A stretch of DNA of 64,000 bases from Candidatus Heimdallarchaeota archaeon (GCA_018238155.1 JABCTZ010000032.1:29034-93033), one strand, 5' to 3'; positions 18,033 to 28,600 are shown, numbered from the stretch's first letter. The notes: generated from the letters alone by a model not told the origin. Numbers and translations are program-made.

Positions 18033-18337
18033 GGCAAAACCCCAAACTCGAAATCTCAATTAAAGCCCCGCTGCCGCCGGTTACCTCCGCGCCGCACCCC
18101 TAGAGGCGTGCTTAACGAGGTTGACGGACGCTCGCTTCCGCGCCTAACCGAATTGACCTCTACGCTTTCTAACCTTTCCCTCCGGAGAAGGCTTCAACGA
18201 TTAAACACCTTCCAGGACGTCGCTTCGACGGTTTCCGACGGGCGCTTGAATTAATATCAACACCTAATTTGGGCATTTGGTCGGTTATAGAGCGTTTACC
18301 GTTATAGGGGAGCCCTAGACCCCCACCTAGTCTTGCC
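18033..18337 (-). ncRNA. ffs: Archaeal signal recognition particle RNA (7S RNA)
   Basis: A GC-rich island in AT-rich DNA, ~305 nt. The 5' end on the minus strand has the Alu-domain pattern CTAGG..GGGGG..CCCCTATAACGGTAAAC, like the archaeal consensus CCCCTGTAACCGGAAAC. The ends GGCAA and TTGCC pair as helix 1, and the flanking strands (CCCAAA...TTTGGG) form a long imperfect helix 5. At 18128-18145 the minus strand carries AGGCGCGGAAGCGAGCGT, the helix 8 SRP54 site with its GGAA tetraloop and AGG/GAGC loop. The RNA scaffolds SRP19 and SRP54 for membrane targeting. A T-run terminator follows. Confidence 0.93.
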
Positions 18338-18356
18338 AAGTATTTTTTTGCCTCTT

Positions 18357-18368
18357 TGCTTTAAAAAG
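18357..18368 (-). promoter_or_regulatory. Probable TATA element of the SRP RNA promoter
   Basis: On the minus strand, TCTTTTTAAAGC lies about 20-30 bases upstream of the inferred SRP RNA 5' end (18337), the expected distance for an archaeal TATA box. No strict BRE is obvious. Confidence 0.45.
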
Positions 18369-18419
18369 AATTCTGTTTACTGTGAATTTATATTTGAAAG
18401 GGGAAATAATCTTTGCGTT

Positions 18420-19460
18420 CTATTTTGAATGATATGGTGAAGAAGCTGCTTTCTCTATCTCAAAATCAGTATTGAAAAGAATATCAATCATTTGACAACC
18501 TATACATATTACTCCAGTTGAAAGTTCACCACATTTTTCACATAATTGGAATTGCTTTTGCTTCGAGGGAATATTTTTTGATATAGCTTTCTCTCCACAA
18601 AGTCTACTGATTTTTTCCATTCCATTTCGAACACAATTTAATGATCCTGGATATTTGTCCTCAATTTCAATCAAGAAGTTACGGACATCTAAACGCATTG
18701 CTTCTACAGAGTAAGGACATTCTGTTGTGTGATAAGTAATTTCATTATAGAAAGCATATAATACAACATCTCTTTCTGCTACTGCTTGCAAAGGTTTGAC
18801 CCTTGGAATGAGCAATTCATGAGTTTTTTCGGGTTTTAAGTCTCCACGAATAAGTTTGGAAGAATCTCCACGGAGAAGATTCAACATAATTGTTTGAGAT
18901 ACATCACTGAGATTATGACCTGTAGCTACTTTATCGCCATCTAGTTTTCTAGCTGCTAGATTAATTGCTTTTCTTCGAAATACTCCACAATATGAACATG
19001 GTCCATGTTGAATTTTTTTTGTTTTCCTTGTAGATGGTAATAGAGTTTGCAATTCTCTCGAGCGCTGAACAATGTCGTCTAATGAATAACCAAAAAGTTC
19101 TTTGAATGAAAATAAATGATACTCAATATCTAATTTTTTAGCATTCATTTCAGCTATTGGTAAACCATCATCTCGATATCCATCAATTCCTTCATCAATA
19201 CAAACAGCAATTAATTCTGAGGGATATTTTTTCTGGATGTGATTAAGAATATCTAATAGAACAGTGCTGTCCTTTCCACCAGATAGTCCAACAATAATTC
19301 TATCATTTCTTTCGAACATCTTCTTTTGTTTAATAGATTTTCTAACTGTAGAGAGAACCCATTTACTAAAACAATCTTTACAAAAATATCTACCATCTGT
19401 TTTTCTGTATGTTATCGCTAGTTTTGAACATGTATAACAAGTTGGCAGGTTTTTAGACAT
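18420..19460 (-). CDS. Ncs6/TtuA-type tRNA 2-thiolation protein
   Basis: PP-loop ATPase of ~346 aa that adenylates U34 or U54 of tRNA so that sulfur can be inserted. Zinc pairs occur at both ends (CYTCSKL...CKDC near the N-terminus; CEKCGELSTGVICIGC at the C-terminus). The ATP-pyrophosphatase loop is VGLSGGKDSTVLLD, and CSYCGVFRR carries the catalytic/Fe-S cysteines. GHNLSDVSQTIMLNLLRGD is conserved in the family. In archaea the sulfur donor is a ubiquitin-like protein (SAMP/Urm1 type), so this gene may link to the JAMM protein's substrate. ATG 19460 is preferred to TTG 19475. Confidence 0.92.
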   Translation of the reverse strand: MSKNLPTCYTCSKLAITYRKTDGRYFCKDCFSKWVLSTVRKSIKQKKMFERNDRIIVGLSGGKDSTVLLDILNHIQKKYPSELIAVCIDEGIDGYRDDGLPIAEMNAKKLDIEYHLFSFKELFGYSLDDIVQRSRELQTLLPSTRKTKKIQHGPCSYCGVFRRKAINLAARKLDGDKVATGHNLSDVSQTIMLNLLRGDSSKLIRGDLKPEKTHELLIPRVKPLQAVAERDVVLYAFYNEITYHTTECPYSVEAMRLDVRNFLIEIEDKYPGSLNCVRNGMEKISRLCGEKAISKNIPSKQKQFQLCEKCGELSTGVICIGCQMIDILFNTDFEIEKAASSPYHSK

Positions 19461-19504
19461 GGATACATTCTCCAAATAGACAAAAATAACTGCCTATTTT
19501 TAAT

Positions 19505-20683
19505 TTAACCTATGGGTACAAAACCATAACGTACCAACGGTAAAATGAGATTTGCTAAGAATAGTAAAACTGCTAGAAATCTTAAGACGCTAATTATGAT
19601 TAAAGCTACTTTTTGATTTTTCATGTAGTGTGAAAGAAATGATGTGAGCATTTTATCCCCATCAAGCATGAATGGAATGGGTAGAGCATTAAATAATACT
19701 GAACCAAAGCTTACAACTAACATCCACATTGTTTGCTGAGCAAAGTGAAATGGGAAGAATTTTCCTGGGAAAATAAATTTAGGTTCTTGATACGTTAGAG
19801 TTTTAACGCCCAAGAATCCAATGGATTCATTTACAGTATTCGTTCCTAAATGAATATTAATCACTCCATCTGAAGTATTAACAACGATTAAATCATTAGG
19901 TTGAGTTTTCATTATATAATTAGAGAAAGTCTCAACATTTGCCATGTGAGTAGTATTAATATCAAACATAACTGTTCCTTTTTTCAATCCCGCAGAACTT
20001 GCCGGCGAATCATCCACTACTTCGAATATCAAAACTCCATCAGGACCGTTGTAGAATGGTGCGAGAATATTAGAAGAAAAGATCATCACAGGAATAACTA
20101 ATAAACCTAAAATAACATTGGGAAACATACCTGCTGCAAAAGTTCTCATTTTTGTTAATGCAGATGCTTTCATCAATGATTCTTCATCTGGTTCTACAAA
20201 TGCGCCAAAAAAGACTGCAAAGAAGAGAAGACCTGTCGATTTTAATTCTACTCCATCTGCATGACTTACTACGCCATGTGCAAACTCGTGGGGAATCATT
20301 ACTAAAATTAATGGAATGATGAGATAAAGAAAAGTTTTGAAAGAGATTGTAACACCTGGAATGATTAGACCAACTGTTGCTCCACCTGTATCCATAGCTG
20401 GATTTGGTAGAAAGAAATCAACCAGTGTGTAGAGAAACAACCCCATTGATGCGAACATTAATCCAAAACCAACAAAGATAGAAATGTTACCAATTAAACG
20501 CCAAAATCGCGCATATTTCTTTGCTACTCTTTTGATAAAATTGTTAAATCGTTTTGTTCTCATTAATAGAAATAAAGGACCAATTGTCCAATTGTATTTC
20601 TCATCCAATTTGAGATATCTAGCAACAATATAAACTATAAACCAAGCTACTGCTAAAATCAACAATGTATACCCGATTTTCAT
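19505..20683 (-). CDS. Site-2 protease family (M50) intramembrane metalloprotease with PDZ domain
   Basis: A 392-aa polytopic membrane protease. The zinc motif is HEFAH (132-136) in MIPHEFAHGVVSHADG. The second motif, NALPIPFMLDGDKML, supplies the third ligand (Asp). A PDZ domain lies between them (IFEVVDDSPASSAGLKKGTVMFDI). Hydrophobic segments occur near 4-22, 65-90, 115-140, 165-195, 320-340 and 365-388. S2P enzymes cleave transmembrane substrates such as anchored regulators. It is on the same strand as the Ncs6-like gene, 44 bp upstream of it. Confidence 0.93.
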   Translation of the reverse strand: MKIGYTLLILAVAWFIVYIVARYLKLDEKYNWTIGPLFLLMRTKRFNNFIKRVAKKYARFWRLIGNISIFVGFGLMFASMGLFLYTLVDFFLPNPAMDTGGATVGLIIPGVTISFKTFLYLIIPLILVMIPHEFAHGVVSHADGVELKSTGLLFFAVFFGAFVEPDEESLMKASALTKMRTFAAGMFPNVILGLLVIPVMIFSSNILAPFYNGPDGVLIFEVVDDSPASSAGLKKGTVMFDINTTHMANVETFSNYIMKTQPNDLIVVNTSDGVINIHLGTNTVNESIGFLGVKTLTYQEPKFIFPGKFFPFHFAQQTMWMLVVSFGSVLFNALPIPFMLDGDKMLTSFLSHYMKNQKVALIIISVLRFLAVLLFLANLILPLVRYGFVPIG

Positions 20684-20893
20684 AGTTTACAGTCTCACAA
20701 TGAATTTTTCTAAGCAAAACATCTGAAGCTTGTCTTCTTTTAAAAAAGCTGCTATAACTTTCTAGGGAAATATATATTATCTCTCTTTGGATTTTATCGG
20801 CTAAGTGTTTATAATGAACAAGGTAAAATATTACTCGAGACAATATCAAAGAATGATCAAATATTAAGTAACAAATAATTGTAGGTTTGAATT

Positions 20894-21613
20894 ATGAAAC
20901 GAAGAGGTTCTGGTGTGAAAACAACAGAAATTGCTGATATATCTGAAATATCTTACTCAATGAAACATTGGAAGATACTCAAAGAAAAAAGAGATCTTGC
21001 TATCGATATTATGGAAAAATTAGCTACAAATAATATTCAAACACTCATTTACGGATCTATATGTCGTGGTGACGTTTCTGAAAAAAGTGACATTGATCTG
21101 TTCATTCCATTTCAAATTTCTTCATTCAAATTAGAATTAACTCTAGAACAAAAAAATCTTAATATTTTCGAAAAGAGAATTGTCCAAGCCACACCAAAAC
21201 ATCTAGTAAAAGCACATGTTTATTTGAGTGAACTTATTTGTATAACCTTTCCATTAACCTCAATGAGAGAGCGGGAATTTGATTTCATTCGTTTTGGTGG
21301 CACCTTAACTTTAGACGATCTTTTGGAAAATCGTAGAGTTCCCGGAGTGGATAAACGATTAATGTTGATAGAACCAACCGAAATTGGTCATAAAGAATCT
21401 CCTATTATTGGATTGGAAGCCATAGTTGCAAAGAAAGTGGGAGTCAATGTTGAACTAATTAAAGAACGAGTTAGAGTGTTAACAACTCGAGACAAAGTAG
21501 GTCGTACAGGTGTTTATCTTAATCATCCATTAGCTCCTGATGAAAACATTGAAGAAATTTTTAAACAAATTGTTGATTCTGACCCCATAGTAAGAAGAAG
21601 AGCAAAAATATAG
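20894..21613 (+). CDS. Nucleotidyltransferase (minimal Pol-beta fold) protein
   Basis: A 239-aa protein with the Pol-beta superfamily motif LIYGSICRGDVSEKSDIDLFI (residues ~53-73): GS, then a DxD pair for two-metal catalysis. The C-terminal half (IIGLEAIVAKKVGVNVELIKERVRVLTTRDKVGRTGVYLNHPL, read as two parts) resembles a helix-turn-helix region found in archaeal homologs. The substrate is unknown; tRNA, protein AMPylation or an antibiotic-like target are all possible. The start is ATG 20894. The radical SAM gene follows 37 bp later. Confidence 0.85.
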   Translation: MKRRGSGVKTTEIADISEISYSMKHWKILKEKRDLAIDIMEKLATNNIQTLIYGSICRGDVSEKSDIDLFIPFQISSFKLELTLEQKNLNIFEKRIVQATPKHLVKAHVYLSELICITFPLTSMREREFDFIRFGGTLTLDDLLENRRVPGVDKRLMLIEPTEIGHKESPIIGLEAIVAKKVGVNVELIKERVRVLTTRDKVGRTGVYLNHPLAPDENIEEIFKQIVDSDPIVRRRAKI

Positions 21614-21650
21614 TTGATTAAATAGTAATGAAATAATTCATGTGATTGTT

Positions 21651-22787
21651 ATGAAAAAGAAAATTAGACCATTACAAGGTGGTTCCTACATCAAAGGAAC
21701 ATTGCCAAAAGGTTGCAAACTTTGTAGAAGAGGTGCTCAGTTATTCTTTCTGATTTCAGGAAAATGCAGTGAAAATTGTTACTATTGTTCATTGACTAAA
21801 GATAAACGAGGTGGGGATATCATTTTAGCGAATGAACGTCCAATAACTAATTTTTCTGGAGTGATGTTAGAAAAAACAAATATGAATGCACTTGGTGCTG
21901 CAATTACAGGTGGAGACCCCTTAGAGACAATTGATCTTACTATAGAATACATAACTAATATGAAGAAGGAATTTGGGAAAAAATTCCATACTCATCTTTA
22001 TACTTCCGGACGTTTTGCAACGGAAGAAAATCTACAAAAACTAAGTGATGCCGGTTTGGATGAAATACGATTCCATCCTCAAAATAGAGAACAAGAAAAA
22101 AATATTGAGAAAGCGTTATTTCATAACTGGTCCATTGGTGCAGAAATACCCATTATTCCAAATAATAAAGAAAAAACATTAAAATTCATGGATTATCTCG
22201 AGAGTCTTGAATTTGTTAAATTCTGCAATTTTAATGAGCTAGAAGCTACTGAAGCGAATATTAAGAATTTGACTAAAAGGGGTTTTATTCTAAAAACTGA
22301 AGATTCATCAGCAATTGAAGGAAGCGAAGCATTAGCTTTAGAGATTCTTGAAGAAACGGATTACAATTTCACTCTACACTATTGTAGCTCTTTTTCAAAA
22401 GATGCTGTTCAATTTAGAAATCGCTTGCTGAGAACAGCTAAAGTTGTTAAGAAACCCTTTGAAGAAATTCAAGATGGAATGCTAGTTAAAGCGGTAATAA
22501 CTGCACCAAATTATACCATTCCAGAAGAAATAGTTGAAGCGTTAATTGAAGAGTATGAAATTGAACAAGAAATGATTTTCTTACGTCCTGATAAAAAGAT
22601 TGAAACAAGCTGGTATATTGCAGATGTCTTGAGAGATGTTTTGTTTGACCGTTACGATTTGACGGATATCGATATTATTTATGAATATCCTACTTATGGT
22701 AGAACGATCATTGCAAAAGGATCCCTAAGGGAACTTTCGCTAGCAAAAGACGCAATGGAATCCTCAAAAAACAAAGAAAAGAAATAA
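21651..22787 (+). CDS. Radical SAM protein (COG2108-like)
   Basis: A ~378-aa archaeal radical SAM protein. An N-terminal CKLCRRG pair precedes the cluster motif CSENCYYC (near residue 40), and GAAITGGDPLETIDLT follows as the SAM-contacting GGE-like strand. The core continues with HTHLYTSGRFAT and GLDEIRFHP. The C-terminal ~110 residues (IPEEIVEALIEEYEIEQEM...) form a separate alpha/beta extension. It resembles the pyruvate-formate-lyase-activase-related COG2108 group; the substrate is unknown. ATG 21651 is favoured over GTG 21642. Confidence 0.82.
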   Translation: MKKKIRPLQGGSYIKGTLPKGCKLCRRGAQLFFLISGKCSENCYYCSLTKDKRGGDIILANERPITNFSGVMLEKTNMNALGAAITGGDPLETIDLTIEYITNMKKEFGKKFHTHLYTSGRFATEENLQKLSDAGLDEIRFHPQNREQEKNIEKALFHNWSIGAEIPIIPNNKEKTLKFMDYLESLEFVKFCNFNELEATEANIKNLTKRGFILKTEDSSAIEGSEALALEILEETDYNFTLHYCSSFSKDAVQFRNRLLRTAKVVKKPFEEIQDGMLVKAVITAPNYTIPEEIVEALIEEYEIEQEMIFLRPDKKIETSWYIADVLRDVLFDRYDLTDIDIIYEYPTYGRTIIAKGSLRELSLAKDAMESSKNKEKK

Positions 22788-22829
22788 ACTATCTAATTTT
22801 TTATATATTGAGCGATATATGCTTAAACT

Positions 22830-23495
22830 ATGACCCGCCTAAATTACGATAAAGTATCATTCCCAATTTGCCTAACATTAGGAACAATATTGATGGCAGG
22901 TATATTACTTTCAATCGATTTCCTATTTGCAGGAATTCAAGAATTATATCTCTCCAACATAAATCTCGATTACATCCCTGATAAACAATTAGCAACAATA
23001 GTGATTATTTCAAGTTCGATTGCTTTAGTTGTAGGTGCAGTTTTGTATCTCTTGAATGTCTGGCTATTAATTCGGAAAAAGAAGATACATAAGCAACTTG
23101 TTGATGATCAAATTATCGATCAAGATGAAAGTGTTAATTTTAGAACACTTCAAGTAGAAATTTCTAGCTCGATAAAAATATTGAGAGATTTGTTTGGTTT
23201 TTTAGTAATTGTTGTTCTTTTATCTGGATTATTTAGCTTCTTTCGATTTATCTGGATGATTAGCAAATACCGTCTTTATTCAGAACTTTTTATCCACTAT
23301 TTTCTAAGTAACACTAGCTCGATAATTATAAGCATCTCATTATATATTGCAATTGGTTTGATGATGACTTATTTGGTTATTACTTCTCTCCAAAAATACC
23401 AAAGATTACAAATTATAGCTGAAAATTATGATGTAGCAATGGACAAAGCATTAGGAAATTTCGGTAAACTCATGAGTGAAGATTCTGAAAAATAA
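22830..23495 (+). CDS. Four-helix integral membrane protein, unknown
   Basis: A 221-aa protein with hydrophobic helices at about 12-34, 55-81, 121-145 and 162-186. Between helices 2 and 3 is a charged cytoplasmic loop (RKKKIHKQLVDDQIIDQDES), and the C-terminal tail is polar. There is no motif that I recognise. The gene lies 42 bp behind the radical SAM gene and may be in the same transcript. Confidence 0.7.
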   Translation: MTRLNYDKVSFPICLTLGTILMAGILLSIDFLFAGIQELYLSNINLDYIPDKQLATIVIISSSIALVVGAVLYLLNVWLLIRKKKIHKQLVDDQIIDQDESVNFRTLQVEISSSIKILRDLFGFLVIVVLLSGLFSFFRFIWMISKYRLYSELFIHYFLSNTSSIIISISLYIAIGLMMTYLVITSLQKYQRLQIIAENYDVAMDKALGNFGKLMSEDSEK

Positions 23496-23579
23496 GAACG
23501 TTGAATGAGTATCTCAAGTGACTATTGAGCGAAAGAAAAGGTGAATGATAAATTAGTTCGTTAATGAGGATGATATCTC

Positions 23580-23906
23580 TTGAAGCGTAGAAGCGATGAT
23601 TTGGATAAATGGATTGCTATTCTCTCTAAATTAGCTCAAAGTGAGGATGGTATTGCAGATGATAAAAAGTTAGGTCTATCATTCTATGCAATTCGTAGCT
23701 CTACTGTTGGTGATTATCACAAATTAATTGATATTTTAGAAGATATGGCTAAGAAAGAATTTATAGAAATTGTTGAAGATTTTAAGGATAAAAATAATGA
23801 AACCGAAGTGAAAGTAGTAAGATACAAGATAACGCTAAAAGGAATAAAGACCTTATTTGGAGTGTTAATTCCTGCAAGAGATGCACTAAGGGGATTAGAT
23901 TTCTAA
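23580..23906 (+). CDS. Small winged-helix-like protein
   Basis: A 108-aa protein. Helices at ~8-23, 34-44 and 48-60 are followed by a beta pair (FIEIVEDFKDKNNETEVKVVRYKITLKGIK). This order fits a winged-helix fold of PadR/MarR-like small regulators. The start is TTG 23580, with GAGGATGATATC upstream. It might regulate the nearby membrane-protein gene, but this is a guess. Confidence 0.6.
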   Translation: MKRRSDDLDKWIAILSKLAQSEDGIADDKKLGLSFYAIRSSTVGDYHKLIDILEDMAKKEFIEIVEDFKDKNNETEVKVVRYKITLKGIKTLFGVLIPARDALRGLDF

Positions 23907-23926
23907 TTTTTTTTAAAAAATCTTCT

Positions 23927-23965
23927 TAAGAAAAATTTCCGATTTTTTTGGTGAAATTTTTCTTA
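23927..23965. repeat. Inverted repeat, possible terminator hairpin
   Basis: Perfect 12-bp arms TAAGAAAAATTT / AAATTTTTCTTA with a 15-base loop, 20 bp after the stop codon of the small winged-helix gene. The left arm is preceded by a T8 run at ~23908. It may be a transcription terminator or an mRNA 3' stabiliser. Confidence 0.45.
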
Positions 23966-24103
23966 TTTCTATGAGATTTTGTGATAGCATAAATTATCGA
24001 AAGCTTTAATAATAAATAAAATCATTTCTCATTTGGTTGAGAATCCTATCTAACCTATAAGTAAAACTAATTCTTGGCTACATGACAATAGCGTGGACTT
24101 AAA

Positions 24104-24553
24104 ATGTTTATTGAATTGATGAATAGCACAATAAAAGAAAGGGAAATTAGATTACGTACAATGTTTGAGAAAAAAGTAAGTAGCAGGGGTAGGAAAAGAA
24201 GTAAGAAAACAACTAGAGTACAAGAATTGATTTTAGATACACTTTATGTCACCAATCGATTAATGCGTTCTTCTGAGATTCGAATTTCAGTTGGAAGAAG
24301 AATAAAAGGACTTAGTAACTATCTGTTCTTTTCAGCTTTAAACGATTTGCACACAAAAGACATGATTCTAAAAAAGAAGAACTTGTTAAATATGAAATAT
24401 ACTTTTTACTCTCTTTCGATTACTGAAAGATGCCAACGAAGTGGATCCAGTTACCAATTTGTTCAAATTAGTTGTAAAGAATTGATTTATCTATCCAGTA
24501 TTCGTTCAGATATAGAAAGTAGTTTACTCTTATTTGGAAGATTCTTTTACTAA
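24104..24553 (+). CDS. Small basic winged-helix-like protein
   Basis: A 149-aa protein with a very basic N-terminal region (KKVSSRGRKRSKKTTR) and a segment like a winged helix: VQELILDTLYVTNRLMRSSEIRISV followed by LSNYLFFSALNDLHTKDMILKKK. DNA binding is plausible. No close family is recognised. It is convergent with the terpenoid-cyclase-fold gene. Support comes from codon pattern and fold-like spacing only. Confidence 0.5.
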   Translation: MFIELMNSTIKEREIRLRTMFEKKVSSRGRKRSKKTTRVQELILDTLYVTNRLMRSSEIRISVGRRIKGLSNYLFFSALNDLHTKDMILKKKNLLNMKYTFYSLSITERCQRSGSSYQFVQISCKELIYLSSIRSDIESSLLLFGRFFY

Positions 24554-24576
24554 GCTTCCACCGTTCCTTTTTTAAA

Positions 24577-25611
24577 TTAGAACCTTCTTTGCTTTTTCGG
24601 ATATGTTTGGAATGGTGTGTGAGGTTCAAAACTGATCCATTCTTCATTTTGATCTAAATGGGCTAAAGAATGGAGAATATCATAAGTTACCCATCGGGAA
24701 GCTTGTGGTTTTGGAGAATAATTCCAAATTCCGTGGTCAGTTTGTAACTCTTGAATAAATACAACTAAATTTCTAACTCGAGAGTCTTCTATAGAAGTGC
24801 CTAGTTGCCAACAGAATTTCAATATCAATGAAATATCATATCTAGCAAAATATGTGATAAAACCTGTTGCTTGCTCAAATCCGACAGTTCGGGCAACTTC
24901 AAAACCAAGTGTTAGTCGTTCTTTTGTGTCTCGTCCAAGTAATAAATCTAAAGCTCGTCTTGCTTCATCACTTGAACAGTATTTCGGATGAAGAGCCAGA
25001 CAACTTAGAGCGGCAGTGGTATTAGATCTGCATCCCCAACGTGAATGAGCTATTTTTCTATATCCTGCGACATATCCAAAATTTCCTTTTACATAACCTG
25101 TTGGCCAAGCACCATCGGGCATTCTTTGTTCTAATATCCATTGGTAGGCTTTTTCAGAGCGAGTATCAGTACTATATCCACACATAGCTAATGCTCTCAA
25201 TGGCAATGCTGTTTGTATGGTCATATTTTCGTATCCTCCAATTTCGAGTTGTTTTTCCCTTGTTTGAGGTAATGGCCAAGAACCATCATCATTTTGGAGC
25301 GAGAAAAGGTATTCTGCACCTTTTGCTATTGCAGTATGTTCTTGGTTATATCCCAGATATCCGAGTCTTGCTAATGCTTGAGCAGTAGCTAATATTTTTG
25401 TGCTATGAGCACCTGAAACATAGTCACTTTTAGACCAATATCCATCCAGTGTTTGGAGAGCAAATAAGTCAGTAACAATAGAATCCTCTTCCCTCAAGAG
25501 GTTTAGTTCTTGTATTTCTTTGTCATTGGAATTTCTTTGTAATAGATTTCTAAGAACTAGATATCTCAAATTGGCAGATTTATCTATGAGAAGTAATGGC
25601 AACCAAGTCAT
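24577..25611 (-). CDS. Terpenoid-cyclase/prenyltransferase-fold (alpha-alpha toroid) protein
   Basis: A 344-aa protein with at least four QW-like repeats: QTLDGYWS, QNDDGSWP, QRMPDGAWP and QTDHGIWN. These mark the (alpha/alpha)6 barrel of squalene-cyclase/prenyltransferase-fold proteins. The DxDD or zinc-site residues of active cyclases and prenyltransferases were not found. The N-terminal segment (ANLRYLVLRNLLQRNSND) resembles a bacterial family often mislabelled as NifH in databases. Its ATG overlaps the stop of the double UvrA gene (ATGA), so the two are translationally coupled. Confidence 0.8.
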   Translation of the reverse strand: MTWLPLLLIDKSANLRYLVLRNLLQRNSNDKEIQELNLLREEDSIVTDLFALQTLDGYWSKSDYVSGAHSTKILATAQALARLGYLGYNQEHTAIAKGAEYLFSLQNDDGSWPLPQTREKQLEIGGYENMTIQTALPLRALAMCGYSTDTRSEKAYQWILEQRMPDGAWPTGYVKGNFGYVAGYRKIAHSRWGCRSNTTAALSCLALHPKYCSSDEARRALDLLLGRDTKERLTLGFEVARTVGFEQATGFITYFARYDISLILKFCWQLGTSIEDSRVRNLVVFIQELQTDHGIWNYSPKPQASRWVTYDILHSLAHLDQNEEWISFEPHTPFQTYPKKQRRF

Positions 25612-28600
25612 TTCGAATCCTCCAATATTTGTTTAATAAATGGTGAAGTAGGAGTTGTTCTTTCAGCTATTGATTCGGGAGTTCCTTCTGCAATTATTTT
25701 CCCTCCTTGAGGACCTCCAATGGGTCCAAGCTCGACCAACCAATCACAAGCTGCAAGAAGCTCAGGACAATGCTCAATAACCATTACAGTATTTCCGGCA
25801 TCTACGAGACGATTTAGAACTTGTATTAGTAAATTGATATCTTCAAGATGTAATCCAACAGTGGGCTCATCTAAAATATATAATGCATTGATCGGTTTTT
25901 TCTTGTTTAACTCCCAAGCAATCTTCAACCTTTGTGATTCACCTCCTGAAAGAGTGTAACCAGGTTGACGTAATACAATATAGCCCAAGCCAACATCCTT
26001 TACTATTTTCAATTTTCTCGAAATTGATTCTTCATCCTTGAAGAGATTGAATAATTGATCTATTGTAAGTTGATACATTTCAGGCAAAGAGTAACCTTTC
26101 ACTTTAATATCCCAAATTTCTGCAGTATGTCCAGACCCTCTGCAAGTTTCGCATGTTTCTATAATTGAAGGAAGAAAATCCATTTTTATGTATGTCCTAC
26201 CTCGACCACCACATACAGAACACTTCTGGGCAATTTTTTTACTATCTAATCCCAAAGCTTGGGCAATTTCGGTTTCAGCAAAAATATCATAAAATGTCTT
26301 TGCCAAACCTAGGAATGTAAAAGGGTTAGTTATTTCTCTCCGAGTTTGATCTACCAAAACAACTCTCTTCGGTGTTCCAATAATTTCTTTATGTTTTCCG
26401 GGTTTAATGGGCTCATAAGCGACTGATGTTGTTTGCTTTTTGGGAACTAAAGCACGTCCTATAGTGTCGATCATAAGAGTGCTCTTTCCAGAACCTGAAA
26501 CACCACAAACACCAACAAGTACTCCAAGTGGTAATTTTATTTCCTTTCCCTTGAGATTATTTTCTTCTGCACCTGTGATTTTCATCCAATCGTTTGGAAC
26601 TCTCCTTGAGGTAGGATAATCAAATTTCCGTTTTCCTTGTAACCATTTCGCTGTAATCGTAGATTTTTGTAAAATCTCCTCTATTGACCCCTTAGCAACT
26701 ATTTTTCCTCCTGCAACTCCTGGTCCGGGTCCAACATCAATTATGTATTCAGCAGCTCTTATAATAACCGGATCATGTTCTACAATGATTACAGTGTTAC
26801 CTTCATCTTTCAATTCTTTGAGTGCAACAAGTAAATTTGAAACTTCTGAAGGATGTAACCCCCTAGAAGGTTCATCAAGCAGAATTGTAAGTGAGGTTAA
26901 TCCACTGCCCAATAAGCCAGCTAATTTTATCCTTTGAGCTTCTCCTGCAGACAAAGTACCATGAATTCGGTTTAGATTAATATATCCTAAACCAACTTGA
27001 TTTAGAAACTTCAACCGTTTTTGAATTTTCAAAAGGCTAGCTGTACTGTACTTGGGAATATTTTCTGGAATGGCTATCTTAGATAGTATCTTTATAATTT
27101 CAGCTATCGATAAATCTGACAGTTCATGGATATTATAACCAGCAAGAGTCACGGCAAGGTACTGAGATTTCAAATGACCACCCTTACATGTCAGGCAGAT
27201 TTCAGTTTCGGTATATGTACCACCAACATCCCAATCTCGAATCCAACCATAAAAACCAGGATATTTCTGTTTAAAGTGATGGGTTCTGCCTTTTCTTCCA
27301 ATAGATATTCCCTCTAAAGGTTCTGGATGTCCAAACAGAAAAGCATCTTGTGCCTTTTTCGACATCTCATTCCAAGGTGTTGTTTCAGGGTCAAAGTTGT
27401 ATTTTTCTGCTAATGCTCGAAGAATATAATAACCTCCATTCAAGGGTTTACAGATATATCCAAATGGAAAAAACCCTGGAGAATACATAGCTCCATTACA
27501 AATTGGTTTCTCAGAATTTACAATTAATTTTTCTGGTCGTGGTTTTCTTAAACTTCCAATACCATTACATGTCTCACATGCAGCTGCATAATTTTGTGAA
27601 GAGAAATGACGAACTTTCGCTTTTGCTTCTCTATTTCCACAAGCAGGGCAATACCATTCTTCTTTTCTTTCTAGTTGTGTTCCACATTCCGAACACTCTT
27701 TTTCTCCAATATTAGCATAAAGAATTGCTAATTGATGAGCTATACCAGTTTCATGGTTTACATTACTTCTTAAATTATAGCTTCTTTTTCGTGGTCCAAT
27801 AGAAATCGTTACACCTAACCCTGTAACTGAATCAACAGGTACTTCTGGACCTTCCCTTACTCCTTGTCGTTCATAAAGTGAAAGAGTTTCCAGAAATCGT
27901 TTTCTTGCTTCATTCTCTAATATATCTGAAACTATACTTGATTTTCCAGATCCTGAAACACCAGTTACAACTATAAGTGTATTTTTAGGGAAATTAACTG
28001 AGATATTCCGTAAGTTATGGATTCTTGCACCTTTAATTGATATACTAGATGAAGCAACATACTCTCTTTGTGAAGCAATTGTACTGGGATGTATCAATTT
28101 TTCAGAGTTAAGAAATTGACCTGTAAGTGACTTCTTATCATTTTGTAACTCTTTAGGCGAACCTGAGAAAACTAATTCTCCACCTAAATCGCCTGCTTTT
28201 GGTCCTAAATCAATCACCCAATCTGCAGCTCTAATTATATCTGAGTTGTGTTCTACAACTAGTATTGTAGCTCCAACAGCAACTAAACAATCTAACACAT
28301 TTAGCAATCCAATGATATCCTTAGGATGGAGTCCTGTGGAAGGTTCATCGAGAATTATTATGCTATTTCTTAATGTTGCTTTTCCAAGATATTTAGCTAA
28401 CTTTACTCTTTGTGCTTCTCCTCCCGAAAGTGTTGTTGACGGCTGTCCTAAAGGAAGATATCCTAGTCCAACATCTATCATTGCTTTTAAAATTCGTAAA
28501 GCATCTTGTTGGTATTTTTTCACTATATCCTTATCACTTTGGATTAAGGAATACGCTTTTGATACAGATAAGGTATAAAATTCTGCTATTGATAATCTCT

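Noticed and set aside
18033..18337. RNase P RNA as the identity of the GC-rich island
   Set aside because: The conserved GAGGAAAGTCC and ACAGAA elements are missing, whereas SRP Alu and helix 8 motifs are present.
24577..25611. NifH-type nitrogenase iron protein, a label some relatives may carry
   Set aside because: There is no P-loop or Fe-S cysteine pair; QW-like repeats show a terpenoid-cyclase toroid fold.
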